Shown here piece by piece: positions 18,712 through 27,537 of a stretch of DNA of 64,000 nt. The notes under the pieces are model-generated. The model saw nothing but the letters and a program-made list of their open reading frames with translations. It had not been told where the DNA came from and did not search any database. Numbering within the stretch: position 1 is the stretch's first letter; the number at the start of each line of letters is the position of its first letter. The DNA is from Streptomyces rubrogriseus (GTDB lineage Bacteria; Actinomycetota; Actinomycetes; Streptomycetales; Streptomycetaceae): assembly GCF_027947575.1 (NCBI RefSeq), contig NZ_CP116256.1, positions 5,332,001 through 5,396,000 on the forward strand, read 5' to 3'. The position numbers and the translations under genes were made by a program.

Positions 18712-19733
18712 AGCCAACCCCTCACTCGCTCGATCAGCCGGGCGGGATCCGCTCCGACGGGCGTGACGTCCAGCATCGTCACGCCCGACTCGCGGAAGGC
18801 CTCGACGCGTTCGCGGACGTGGCCCTCGGGACCGGCCAGGCAGATTCGCTCCAGCAGTTCGGCGGGGACGGCGGCCTCCGCCTCCTTCCTGCGGCCCGCG
18901 AGGTAGTGCTCCTGGATGGCGGCCGCGGCGGCCTCGTAGCCGTAGGAGCAGATCAGGTCGTGGTAGAAGTTGCGGCCCGGGGCGCCCATGCCGCCGACGT
19001 ACAGGGCGACGGTGGGGCGCATCAGGTCGTGGACCGCTTCGGCGTCGTCGTCGATGGCGAGCAGGCCGCCCGCCACGACCGCCAGCGGTCCGAGCGCGGG
19101 ATCGCGCCTGGCGGTGCCCTCGGCCAGGGACGGACCCCACACCTTCGCGGCGTGTTCCGGCGCGTAGAGGAACGGCAGCCAGCCGTCGGCCAGTTCGGCG
19201 GTCATCCGGACGTTGGCCGGGCCGAGTGCGGCGACGTACACGGGGATGGTGCCGCGCACCGGGTGGGTGAGCAGCTTGAGGGGTTTGCCGAGCGTGCCGC
19301 CCTTCTCGGGCGGCAGGGGCAGGTCGGTGATGCCGCGGTGCTCGATCACCTCGCGCCGCCAGATCCGCCGCGACAGTTCGATGACCTCGCGGGTGCGGCC
19401 CAGCGGGCGGTCGTAGCGGCGGCCGTGCCAGCCCTCGACGACCTGCGGCCCGGAGGCGCCGATGCCGAGGAGGGCCCGGCCGCCGGTGAGGGCGTCGAGT
19501 CCGGCGGCGGTCTGGGCGATCAGGGCGGGGCTGCGCGAGTAGACGTTCAGGATGGCAGAGCCGATGCGCATGCGCTCGGTCCTGGCGGCCAGGTATCCCA
19601 TGATCGTCGGTGAGTCGAAGCCGTACGCCTCGGCCACCCAGACGGCGTCGAGTCCGGCGGACTCCAGGGCGGCCGCCCGGTCCGCGGCCGCCCGCGGGTC
19701 GCCCGTGTACGTCAGCGGTGAGGACAGTTCCAT
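18708..19733 (-). CDS. LLM-class flavin (F420-dependent) oxidoreductase
   Basis: This 341-residue protein has the luciferase-like monooxygenase fold: [25 protein letters not shown] near the N-terminus and [32 protein letters not shown] in the middle. Many actinobacterial members use coenzyme F420 for hydride transfer, but the cofactor and substrate cannot be decided here. Its ATG overlaps the racemase stop by one base (TGATG) and its stop overlaps the next start by four. The tight coupling to acyl-CoA genes suggests it acts on an acyl-CoA or an alcohol/aldehyde precursor. Confidence 0.9.
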   Translation of the reverse strand: MELSSPLTYTGDPRAAADRAAALESAGLDAVWVAEAYGFDSPTIMGYLAARTERMRIGSAILNVYSRSPALIAQTAAGLDALTGGRALLGIGASGPQVVEGWHGRRYDRPLGRTREVIELSRRIWRREVIEHRGITDLPLPPEKGGTLGKPLKLLTHPVRGTIPVYVAALGPANVRMTAELADGWLPFLYAPEHAAKVWGPSLAEGTARRDPALGPLAVVAGGLLAIDDDAEAVHDLMRPTVALYVGGMGAPGRNFYHDLICSYGYEAAAAAIQEHYLAGRRKEAEAAVPAELLERICLAGPEGHVRERVEAFRESGVTMLDVTPVGADPARLIERVRGWL

Positions 19734-20896
19734 CAGCTGCGGTCCTTCGGGGGGTCGGACAGGTGGGGCAGGTCCCAGTCCCGGGCCACGTCGGCGGTGT
19801 GCGCGCCGGGAACGGCGGGCGGCAGGCGCAGGGTGCCGGGGGTGGCGGAGAAGCGGGGCGCGGGTGCGGGCTGGGTGACGCCGTGCGCCTCGGTGTAGGT
19901 GCCGCGGCCGGTCAGGTGCGGGTGGTCCGCCGCCTCTCGCAGGGAGAGGACGGGGGCCACGCACGCGTCGGTGCCCTCGAAGACGGCCGTCCACTCCTCC
20001 CGGGAGGCGGTCTTGAAGCGGGCGGTGAACAGGGCTTGCAGCGCGGGCCAGTTGCGCGGCTCCGAGCGGTCCGGCAGGGCGTCCCCGGACAGGCCCAGCA
20101 GGGTGACGAAGGTGGTGTAGAAGCGCGGTTCCAGGGCGCCGACCGCCATCCAGCCGCCGTCGCCGGTCTCGTACGCGCGGTAGTACGGGCAGCCTCCGTC
20201 CAGGAGGTTGGTCCCGCGGTCCTCGCGCCAGGTCCCCGCGGCGAGCATGCCCCAGAAGAGCGCGGTGAGGTGGGCCGTGCCGTCGACGATCGCGGCGTCC
20301 ACCACCTGGCCGCGGCCGGTGGTGCGGGCGGTGAGCAGCGCGGCCAGGACGCCGGTGGTGAGGTAGAGGGAGCCGCCCGCGTAGTCGCCGAGCAGGTTGG
20401 CGGGGACGGCGGGCGGTCCGTCCGGTGCCCCGAGCATGGAGAGGGCGCCGGCCGTGGCGATGTAGCCGATGTCGTGTCCGGCCCGGGGCGCGAGCGGCCC
20501 CCGCTGGCCCCAGCCGGTCATCCGGCCGTACACCAGGGCGGGGTGGGCGGCCATGCACTCCTCGGGGCCGACCCCGAGCCGCTCGGCGACCCCGGGGCGG
20601 TACCCCTCCACCAGGATGTCGGCGCGGGCGGCCAGGGCCCGTACGGTCTCCGGGCCGCCGGGTGACTTGAGGTCGACCAGGACCGAGCGCTTGTTGCGGT
20701 TGGTCACGTCGTGGGCGGGGTCGCCGGCGAGCGGGCCGGGGACGGGGCGGTCGACGCGCACCACGTCGGCGCCGAGGTCGCCGAGCAGCATCGCGGCGAA
20801 CGGGCCGGGTCCGATACCGGCCAGCTCGAGAACGCGCACGCCGTCCAGCGGACCGGCGCAGGACCGGGCGGGGGGATCAGGGGGACGGTGGCTCAT
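19733..20896 (-). CDS. Alpha-methylacyl-CoA racemase (class III CoA-transferase family)
   Basis: This 387-residue CaiB/BaiF-family protein matches the racemase branch. The acid-base pair is visible as H141 (AGHDIGY) and D171 (LLGDYAGG), with the same 30-residue spacing as H126/D156 of the mycobacterial racemase MCR. NLLDGGCPYYRAYETGDG followed by MAVGALEPRFY also matches animal AMACR. It interconverts (2R)- and (2S)-methylacyl-CoA so that branched chains can enter beta-oxidation. It is the first gene of the six-gene operon and is divergent from the tetR at 21140, with two matching palindromes between them. Confidence 0.88.
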   Translation of the reverse strand: MSHRPPDPPARSCAGPLDGVRVLELAGIGPGPFAAMLLGDLGADVVRVDRPVPGPLAGDPAHDVTNRNKRSVLVDLKSPGGPETVRALAARADILVEGYRPGVAERLGVGPEECMAAHPALVYGRMTGWGQRGPLAPRAGHDIGYIATAGALSMLGAPDGPPAVPANLLGDYAGGSLYLTTGVLAALLTARTTGRGQVVDAAIVDGTAHLTALFWGMLAAGTWREDRGTNLLDGGCPYYRAYETGDGGWMAVGALEPRFYTTFVTLLGLSGDALPDRSEPRNWPALQALFTARFKTASREEWTAVFEGTDACVAPVLSLREAADHPHLTGRGTYTEAHGVTQPAPAPRFSATPGTLRLPPAVPGAHTADVARDWDLPHLSDPPKDRS

Positions 20897-20949
20897 GGGT
20901 TCCTCTCTCGGGACGCGGGGGACTCGCCGCCGCGCGACCGGGACCTTAC

Positions 20950-20963
20950 TGAGCGTTCGCTAA
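20950..20963. promoter_or_regulatory. Candidate TetR operator, racemase side
   Basis: TGAGCGTTCGCTAA is a 14-bp palindrome of form T-N-AGCG-NN-CGCT-N-A. It lies 54 bp before the racemase start. A close copy lies at 21091-21104 near the divergent tetR, the expected layout for a regulator that controls both directions. Confidence 0.65.
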
Positions 20964-21090
20964 GAACGTAGAAGCGTCCCGTCGATCGGTCAACGCCCTG
21001 AACGACGGGATTTGGCGCGGTACTTGACGGCCGGAGGGGACGGAGACGCACACTTGCCCCGTGGATCCGCCGCTCCTCTCCCGCGATCGC

Positions 21091-21104
21091 TTATCGATCG
21101 CTAA
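21091..21104. promoter_or_regulatory. Candidate TetR operator, tetR side
   Basis: TTATCGATCGCTAA matches the 20950-20963 palindrome with one half-site base changed (ATCG for AGCG). It lies about 35 bp before the tetR start, where binding would block transcription. Confidence 0.6.
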
Positions 21105-21139
21105 GCTCCCGGGGGAGGGGCACTGATTCCGAGGAGACG

Positions 21140-21814
21140 TTGTTGAGCACCGAGCAGAGCCAGGACAGCACGGCCACGGCGCGGCACTGGCGTTCCTACG
21201 GGCCGCTGGACCTGCACCCGATCCTGGTTCACGCCATGGAGGCCTTCAACGAGCACGGTTACCACGGCACTTCGGTCCGCAACATCGCCGGCCGGGTCGG
21301 CGTCACCGTGCCCGCCCTCTACTACCACTACGAGAACAAGCAGGCCCTGCTGGCAACTTTGCTGGAGACGTCCATCAAGGACGTCCTGGACCGTTGCCGG
21401 GCGGCGGCCGCGGAGGCGGGGCCCGCTCCGCTGGCGCGGTTCTGCGGCATGGTCGAGTCGATCGTGCTCTACATGGCCCACCGCAGGTCGCTGGCGTTCC
21501 TGGACACCGAGATACGCAGCCTGGAGCCGGCCAACCGGGCGCGTTACGTGGCCCTGCGCGACTATCTCCAGCACATGCTGCTCGACACGGTCGAAGCCGG
21601 CCGCGCCGAGGGCGTGTTCACCACCGAGATCCCCGCCGACGCCGTCCGTGCGGTCCTGATCATGTGCCAGGGCGTCGCCAACTGGTTCCGCCCCGACGGG
21701 CCCCTCACCGCGGAACAGGTCGCCGAACGCCACGTCCTGCTGAGCCTGGGCACCGTGGGGCACCCCCTGCCCTCCCCCGCGCCGCGGGTCCCGGCACCGT
21801 ACGGCTCCCGATGA
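21140..21814 (+). CDS. TetR-family regulator, divergent from the racemase operon
   Basis: This TetR protein of 224 residues (223 from the second start) has its helix-turn-helix at about 30-75 (AMEAFNEHGYHGTSVRNIAGRVGVTVPALYYHYENKQALL) and a helical ligand domain after it. Two TTG codons stand next to each other at 21140 and 21143. GAGGAGA ends at 21137, so the second, 5 nt away, is the better start. Related regulators next to acyl-CoA genes usually respond to acyl-CoA. The two palindromes at 20950 and 21091 make it the likely repressor of the operon and of itself. Confidence 0.93.
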   Translation: MLSTEQSQDSTATARHWRSYGPLDLHPILVHAMEAFNEHGYHGTSVRNIAGRVGVTVPALYYHYENKQALLATLLETSIKDVLDRCRAAAAEAGPAPLARFCGMVESIVLYMAHRRSLAFLDTEIRSLEPANRARYVALRDYLQHMLLDTVEAGRAEGVFTTEIPADAVRAVLIMCQGVANWFRPDGPLTAEQVAERHVLLSLGTVGHPLPSPAPRVPAPYGSR

Positions 21815-21836
21815 CATCGACGAGAGGACGCCCCTC

Positions 21837-22304
21837 ATGGACCGGCTCCAGGCCCGTACCCGCTTCCAGGCACTGCGCGAGACGAAGGGCAGGGTGGCGG
21901 CGGCCGCGCTGGACGAGGTGTGGGCCGTACTGGACACCGTCCGGCCCGAGGAGATCCTCGGCGAGTGGAAGGGCGGCGAGTTCGACACCGGCCACCCGCT
22001 GGGCGGCGAGCTGGCGAAGGCGGGCTGGTACGGCAAGACCTTCGCCTCGGTGCACGACGCCAAGCCGCTGATGTGCCGGGACGCGGCGGGCGAGCTGTAT
22101 TCCGACCTGGAGCTGGGCAAGGGCGAGGCCAGCCTGTGGACGGTGGAGTTCCGCGGCGAGTCGACGGCCACGATGGTCTACGACGGCCGGCCGGTCCTCG
22201 ACCACTTCAAGCGGGTGGACGACACCACCCTCATGGGCATCATGAACGCCAAGGGCGTGCCCGCCGAGGGTCCTTACTACTACTTCTTCCTGGAGCGCGC
22301 GTGA
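21837..22304 (+). CDS. DUF4334 (GXWXG motif) protein
   Basis: This 155-residue protein starts with a GXWXG block (EEILGEWKGGEFDTGH, about 38-53) and ends with the DUF4334 part (TMVYDGRPVLDHFKRVDDTTLMGIMNAKG). The biochemical role of the family is not established. GAGAGGA precedes the ATG. It lies 22 bp after tetR and overlaps the alcohol dehydrogenase start by GTGA, so all three are probably one transcript. The pairing suggests a role with alcohol or aldehyde intermediates; this is only context. Confidence 0.88.
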   Translation: MDRLQARTRFQALRETKGRVAAAALDEVWAVLDTVRPEEILGEWKGGEFDTGHPLGGELAKAGWYGKTFASVHDAKPLMCRDAAGELYSDLELGKGEASLWTVEFRGESTATMVYDGRPVLDHFKRVDDTTLMGIMNAKGVPAEGPYYYFFLERA

Positions 22305-23391
22305 GGCGTGCCCGGGCCGCGGTCGTCCGGGAGCCGGGCGCCCCGTTCACCGTCCTGGAGGTGGAGCTGGAGGACCCGCGTCCGCGCGAGGTGCTGGTCA
22401 GGATGACCGCGGCCGGGGTGTGCCACACGGATCTGGGAATCCAGGCCGGCTGGCCCCGGCGGCTGACCCCCATGGTCTTCGGCCACGAGGGCGCCGGCCG
22501 GGTCGAGGCGGTGGGCGCGGAGGTGACCGGTCTCGTGCCGGGGGACACCGTCTGCCTCACCTTCGCCAGCTGCGGCGGGTGCGGGCAGTGCACCGCGGGC
22601 ATCCGGCGTACTGCGACGCGGCCCGGGACCTCAACCTCTCCGGCGGGCGCGAGGACGGCAGCACCCCGCTCCGCCTGGACGGCGCCCCGCTGCACGGCGG
22701 CTTCTTCGGGCAGTCCAGCTTCGCCACGTACGCCGTGGTCCACCAGCGCGGCGTGGTCAGGGTGCCCGCCGACCTGGCCCCGACGCTCGCCGCGCCCCTG
22801 GGCTGCGGAGGCCAGACGGGGGCGGGGACGGTGCTCAACCGGCTGCGCCCCGAGCCGGGCACCTCGCTCGTGGTGCTCGGGGCCGGCGGGGTGGGGCTGA
22901 GCGCGCTGATGGCCGCGGTGGCCGTGGGCTGCGACCCGGTGCTGGCCGTCGACCCGGTCGCCTCCCGGCGGGACCTGGCCCGCGCACTCGGCGCCAGGGC
23001 CGCCCTGCCGCCGGACGACGCTCTCGTCGCGTCGGTGCGGGAACTCACCGACGGCGGGGCGCACCACGTCGTGGACACCACCGGCCGGCCCGGGATGCTC
23101 GACCGGGCCGTCGCGGCGCTGCGTCCGCGCGGGGCGCTCGCCCTCCTCGGCCTCGGCGGTGAGGTGACGTTCGACATGATGCGCCTGATGACCAAGGGGG
23201 TCCGCCTGCACGGGGTGATGGAGGGCGACTCCGACCCCGCCCGCTTCGTCCCGGAGCTGATCGCCCTGCACGGGCGCGGGCTCTTTCCGGTGGACCGGTT
23301 GGTCACCACGTTCGCCTTCGAGGAGATCGGCGCCGCCGTCGCCGCCATGCGCGACGGAAGCGCGGTGAAGCCGGTCCTCACCTTCTCCTGA
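22301..23391 (+). pseudogene. Zinc-dependent alcohol dehydrogenase, frameshifted
   Basis: Two frames together encode one medium-chain alcohol dehydrogenase of about 363 residues. The first part starts at GTG 22301 and holds the catalytic-zinc motif GVCHTDLG, GHEGAGRVEAVG and the first structural-zinc cysteines CGGCGQC. The second frame resumes as HPAYCDAARDLNLSGG and continues through the Rossmann motif GAGGVGLSALMAA to 23391. One base, most simply a C in GGGC|ATCC near 22600, is missing. The shift falls inside the structural-zinc lobe. Either the gene is recently inactivated or the sequence has an error; all other regions look intact. Confidence 0.88.
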
Positions 23392-23489
23392 CGGGCGGCG
23401 CGGCCGACCGGGGGACGGGCGCCGGGGGGGGCGCGGCGGACCCGCGGACCAGGTGCCGGGAAGGCCGGGGCGGCCCCGGAGAGGTGTGG

Positions 23490-24698
23490 TTGACTGAACC
23501 GCATGGTCCCGCCCCCGTATCCGCCCGTCCGGCCGTGACCGCCGATCCGACCACGGCAGCCCGGCCCCGCAACCGCAGGCAGCTCATCGTCGAGGCGGCG
23601 GGCCGGGTCTTCAGCGAACGCGGCTACCACCGGGCCTCCATGGAGGAGATCGCCGCGGGCGTCGGCATCACCGCGGCGGCCCTGTACCGGCACTTCCCGA
23701 ACAAGTACGCGCTCTTCGCCGAGTGCGCCGACGTCATGGCCCAGGGGCTGGTGGCCGCGCTCGACGGGGTGCCGCCCGGGGCGCCCCTGACGGATGTACT
23801 CGACGCCGTCGCCGGGGTCACGGTCGCGTACCGGGCGTCGGGGGGCGTGTACCGGTGGGAGGCCCGCTACCTCAACCGTGAGGACCGCAGGCGCCTGCGG
23901 GCGAAGTTCGGGCGGATCGTCGGGCGGGTCGACGAGGCGGTGCGGCGGGAGTACCCGCCGGCCGACGAGGGGCTGCGGGCCGTGGCCGCCCTGGGCGCGA
24001 TCGGTTCCGTCACGATGCACCGCACCTCGATCGCCGCGCGCCGGGCGGAGAGCCTGCTGTCGGCGTCGGCGCTGCGGGTGGCCGCCGCCGGCCCGGCCGC
24101 GGCGGGCGGCGGCGTCGGCCCGGTCGAACTGCCCGCCCAGCCGGTGCCGCGCACCCGGCGGGCGGAGATCCTCGCCGCCGCCGTCCCGCTGTTCGCGCGG
24201 GACGGGTTCGCCAACGTCACCAACAACCAGATCGCGCGGGAGGTGGGGCTGGCCCCGTCGGCGCTCTACCGCCACTACCCCGGCAAGGTCGACATCCTGG
24301 CGGCGGCGTGCCTCCAGGCGGCGGGTCTGCTGGCCCAGGGAGTGGAGCGGAGCCTGCGCGAGGTGACCGGCCCGCATCAGGCCGTGGCCGCGCTGGCGGC
24401 CACCTACGTGGCCTACAGCTTCGAGTACACCGCGCTCAACAGCGTCGCGGAGGCCGAGTTGACCGGACTGCCCGCGGACCTGCGGCGCCCCCTGGTCCAC
24501 GCGCAGCGGGAGCACATCGCCGTCTGGGAGCAGCAGTTGCGGCTGGCCCGACCGGAACTCGACCCGCGTCAGGCCCGGGTGCTGGTGCACGCGGGGTTCG
24601 GGGTGGTGGTCGAGGCCGGCCGCAGCCTGCGCTGGCGGGACGGCCCCGGCCACCGTGACGCCGTGACCGCGCTGGTGGTGGCGGCCCTCGGGCTGTGA
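23490..24698 (+). CDS. Regulator with two TetR DNA-binding domains
   Basis: This 402-residue protein has two complete TetR helix-turn-helix units: about residues 28-75 (VFSERGYHRASMEEIAAGVGITAAALYRHF) and about 215-262 (LFARDGFANVTNNQIAREVGLAPSALYRHY), each followed by a helical domain. Fused TetR pairs may bind DNA as a pseudo-dimer. GGAGAGG at 23478-23484 favours the TTG at 23490; a GTG at 23484 would overlap it. Its stop lies 25 bp from that of lcp, which converges on it. TetR proteins near lcp are known lcp regulators in Gordonia and S. coelicolor, so this is a candidate, by position only. Confidence 0.9.
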   Translation: MTEPHGPAPVSARPAVTADPTTAARPRNRRQLIVEAAGRVFSERGYHRASMEEIAAGVGITAAALYRHFPNKYALFAECADVMAQGLVAALDGVPPGAPLTDVLDAVAGVTVAYRASGGVYRWEARYLNREDRRRLRAKFGRIVGRVDEAVRREYPPADEGLRAVAALGAIGSVTMHRTSIAARRAESLLSASALRVAAAGPAAAGGGVGPVELPAQPVPRTRRAEILAAAVPLFARDGFANVTNNQIAREVGLAPSALYRHYPGKVDILAAACLQAAGLLAQGVERSLREVTGPHQAVAALAATYVAYSFEYTALNSVAEAELTGLPADLRRPLVHAQREHIAVWEQQLRLARPELDPRQARVLVHAGFGVVVEAGRSLRWRDGPGHRDAVTALVVAALGL

Positions 24699-24723
24699 GC
24701 GGGCGGCCGGGCGGGCCGGTGGG

Positions 24724-25929
24724 TCAGCCCGGCCTGTTGCCGGTGGGGATGGTGATCGGGGTGGTGGTCCCGGAGGAGCCCTTGTTGAGGAACAGCATGG
24801 CCAGGGCGCGCACGAACTGGTCGACCAGGTAGAAGGTGCCGGGCATGATCGGCGACAGTCCCTCCCGGAACTTGATGTACGCGGGCCACGCGGTGCGGAC
24901 CAGGGCCGCCGCCACCGGGTCGCGCCGCAGCCCCAGCCAGTCGCCGACCTCGTCGCTGAGGACGTAGCGCACGAACTCGTTCAGGAACCCGCGGGTGACA
25001 CCGAGGTCGATCTGCGCGGTCAGGCCGAGCAGTTCCTCGGCGAGCTTGATGCCCTCGGTCGTCGGGGCGAGGATCGGGGTCAGCACCTGCGCGGACTGCG
25101 CCTCCGCGGCCGCCCAGGTCTTGGGGATGTACTCGTCCGGCACCCCCAGCAGGTGGAGGGCGACCTGCCAGGAGTGCAGGAACGCCTCCTGGTCCTCGGC
25201 CGGGAACGGGACCTTCCACTCGACCAGCTTGCTGCGTACGTAGGTTCCCAGGCTGTGGAAGGTGACCAGGATGTCGGCGGCACTGATCGGGATGTCCTGG
25301 TCCGCGCCGGACGTCCAGTGCGGCGAGCGCGGCAGCAGGTGCCGGACGGCGGCGTGCACCAGCCGGGTCTTGTTGGCGGTGACGACGAACTGCCCGGTCG
25401 GCTCGAACGCCTTCAGCTGGGACAGGTCGTAGCCGAAGGTGAACGTCTTGGCGGCGCGGTCCTGCATGTCGGCGCCGCCCGCCGACCAGTAGACGCTCCT
25501 GGCCTCGCGCGGGATGACGGTGCTCATGATGCCGCTGCCGAGGCCGTACAGCATGAACAGGTACGTGTCCCGGCGCCGGTTGAAGTCGGCCGCGCGGGTC
25601 AGCTTGGTCCGGTCGGCCCAGGACGGCAGCCGGTTGACCTGCCGCAGATGCGCGGTGAGCTCGGCCGGGAATCCGCCGGGCAGCGGGTCGGCGTTGTTCA
25701 CCCACCCGGCCATCGCGGTGTTGATCGACGGAACGCTGCCGTTCTCGAGCAGCGCGGCCATCAGGGGGTCCGTCGCGCTGTCCCACACGTACTCCGGATC
25801 GGCGCCCGCGCCGGTGCCGGCCACCGAGTCCGCCGACGGCCACGCCCATCCCTTCGCGCCGTCCGCCACGCCCACGAGCCCGAGCGCGACACCGAGCGAC
25901 AGGACTCCTCGCCTGCTGAGATTCTCCAT
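24724..25929 (-). CDS. lcp: Latex clearing protein (secreted rubber oxygenase)
   Basis: Lcp is a b-type haem dioxygenase that cleaves cis-1,4-polyisoprene outside the cell into oligomers with aldehyde and ketone ends. This 401-residue protein starts with a Tat signal (SRRGVLSLGVALGLVG). R158, K161, T162 and H192 line up, with a constant offset of six, with R164, K167, T168 and the haem ligand H198 of Streptomyces sp. K30 Lcp. Family blocks AAKTFTFGYDLS, NKTRLVHAAVRHLLPRSPHW and ILVTFHSLGTYV are clear. The ribosome site is weak (GGGAAG). It stands as a single gene, convergent with the double TetR gene. Confidence 0.93.
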   Translation of the reverse strand: MENLSRRGVLSLGVALGLVGVADGAKGWAWPSADSVAGTGAGADPEYVWDSATDPLMAALLENGSVPSINTAMAGWVNNADPLPGGFPAELTAHLRQVNRLPSWADRTKLTRAADFNRRRDTYLFMLYGLGSGIMSTVIPREARSVYWSAGGADMQDRAAKTFTFGYDLSQLKAFEPTGQFVVTANKTRLVHAAVRHLLPRSPHWTSGADQDIPISAADILVTFHSLGTYVRSKLVEWKVPFPAEDQEAFLHSWQVALHLLGVPDEYIPKTWAAAEAQSAQVLTPILAPTTEGIKLAEELLGLTAQIDLGVTRGFLNEFVRYVLSDEVGDWLGLRRDPVAAALVRTAWPAYIKFREGLSPIMPGTFYLVDQFVRALAMLFLNKGSSGTTTPITIPTGNRPG

Positions 25930-25982
25930 TGACTTAACCCGCTTCCCTGAAGGTCAGACGGTTCACTGAGCTGTTCTCGCAC

Positions 25983-25996
25983 GTCAGTTGAGTGAC
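25983..25996. promoter_or_regulatory. Possible operator upstream of lcp
   Basis: GTCAGTTGAGTGAC is an imperfect palindrome (GTCA-N6-TGAC, 10 of 14 positions symmetric) about 54 bp upstream of the lcp start. It is the best symmetric site in the 272-bp gap but unproven. Confidence 0.3.
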
Positions 25997-26110
25997 CACC
26001 ACACTTCGAGCCCTGCCGAGTGATGTGATTTCTCATTAACATAGCGAGGCACGTCTGCGTGAGCAATGGGCGTGACGGAGGGTTCGTGGGCGGTCCGGGC
26101 CCGTCATACG

Positions 26111-26144
26111 GGAGCGGCCCGGCGCCAGTGCGCCGGGCCGCTCC
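26111..26144 (-). terminator. Terminator after the MBL-fold gene
   Basis: A perfect 15-bp stem (GGAGCGGCCCGGCGC and complement) with loop CAGT lies 58 bp after the MBL gene stop and before the lcp promoter. Confidence 0.87.
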
Positions 26145-26201
26145 TGTCCGGCCGGCCGCTGGGCCGGCGGGACCGCGTCACACGTTCCGCTTCGCCGCTG
26201 C

Positions 26202-27386
26202 TCAGCCCTCGCTCACGAGACCGAGGTCGGTACGGGGCTCGGCGGCGGCGACCACGGGGACGGGCCACTCCTGCTTCAGCGGCGCGGACAGGGCCCGCCA
26301 CCAGGGGTGTACGGGCAGCTCGCCCCCGGGTTCGAAGGGCAGTCCGGGGACGGGCAGGGCGACCGCCTGCCCGACCGCACCGGCCGCGGCCACCGTCCAC
26401 TCCCCCGGCTCCGCCCACGCGTGCGGCGCCAGGTTGAAGGTGCCCCAGTGGATCGGCAGCAGGGCACCGTGCGGACGGCCGCCCTGGAGGTCGAGGTGGG
26501 CACGGACACCCTCCTCGGGGGTCATGTGGATGTCCGGCCAGAACTCGGCGTACGCCCCGAGCTGGATCATCGTGGCGTCGAACGGCCCGTGCGCGGCGCC
26601 GATGTCGCGGAATCCGTCGAAGTAGCCGGTGTCCCCGCTGTGGTACACGCGGTGCTCGGCACCGGCGACGACCCAGGACGCCCAGAGGGTGTGCTGGGTG
26701 TTGCGCAGCCCGCGCCCGCAGAAGTGCCGGGCCGGGGTGGCGGTGAGGGTGAGGCCGCCGACGCGCGTCGACTCGTGCCAGTCCAGCTCCCGCAGCCGGT
26801 CGGGGGAGACACCCCAGTGTTCGAGGTGGCCGCCGACGCCGAGCGGCACGGCGAACACGGTGTCCGTGCCGGCCAGTGCCTTGATGGTGGGCATGTCCAG
26901 GTGGTCGTAGTGGTCGTGGGAGATGACGACCACGTCGACCGGGCCCAGGGCGGCCAGTGGCAGCGGGACCGGATGCAGGCGCTTGGGGCCGGCGAAGGGG
27001 AACGGGGAGCAGCGCTCGCCCCACACCGGGTCGAAGAGCACGCGCTGTCCGTCGATCTCGGCGAGCACGCTGGAGTGGCCCATCCAGGTCAGCCGGAGCC
27101 CGGTGGCGGGCGGCCGGGCGAGGTCGGCCAGGGTGGTGGCGTGCACCGGGACCGGCCCCTGCGGGGACCGGCGCAGCCGCGCCTCCTTGTTGAAGTAGAT
27201 CTTGGCGAATTCGGCGGCCGATCCGGAGGGCCGGGTCCGTGCCGTGCCCCCGGGGTTCTGGAAGACGCCGTCGCGGAAGTGCGGCGATCTGCGGATGCGC
27301 GCCATGCGCTCACCGCTCGGGTCGGCGCCGAAGGCCGCGGGCCGGGGCACGCTGAATCCGGGACTCGGGGAACGGAAGGCGGCCAC
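26202..27386 (-). CDS. MBL-fold metallo-hydrolase (NAPE-PLD/UlaG-like)
   Basis: This 394-residue protein has the metallo-beta-lactamase fold. The metal-binding HxHxDH motif is HDHYDH at 157-162, followed by ARHFCGR, YHSGDTGYFD and a late HWGTFNL. It resembles the N-acyl-phosphatidylethanolamine phospholipase D-like group of zinc hydrolases, though the substrate cannot be assigned. The GTG start at 27386 has GGAGG 4 nt upstream. It is divergent from the tetR at 27538 with 151 bp between them and is a likely target of that regulator. Confidence 0.9.
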   Translation of the reverse strand: MAAFRSPSPGFSVPRPAAFGADPSGERMARIRRSPHFRDGVFQNPGGTARTRPSGSAAEFAKIYFNKEARLRRSPQGPVPVHATTLADLARPPATGLRLTWMGHSSVLAEIDGQRVLFDPVWGERCSPFPFAGPKRLHPVPLPLAALGPVDVVVISHDHYDHLDMPTIKALAGTDTVFAVPLGVGGHLEHWGVSPDRLRELDWHESTRVGGLTLTATPARHFCGRGLRNTQHTLWASWVVAGAEHRVYHSGDTGYFDGFRDIGAAHGPFDATMIQLGAYAEFWPDIHMTPEEGVRAHLDLQGGRPHGALLPIHWGTFNLAPHAWAEPGEWTVAAAGAVGQAVALPVPGLPFEPGGELPVHPWWRALSAPLKQEWPVPVVAAAEPRTDLGLVSEG

Positions 27387-27524
27387 GGTACCTCCAGGTG
27401 GAGTGGTTCAGGCTCTCATTGTGTTCGTCTCGTCCTACGCCACCTCGAACGACGGATGCGACGTCCGTGTTCCCCCGGTCCGTCGCGACCGGGAAGGGCG
27501 TCGGCGCACGTCCCGGCGCCTGTA

Positions 27525-27537
27525 TAGGGTGACGTGC
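27525..27537 (+). promoter_or_regulatory. -10 box for a leaderless tetR
   Basis: TAGGGT (27525-27530) is followed by 7 nt and then the GTG at 27538, so transcription probably starts at or next to the start codon. Confidence 0.5.
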
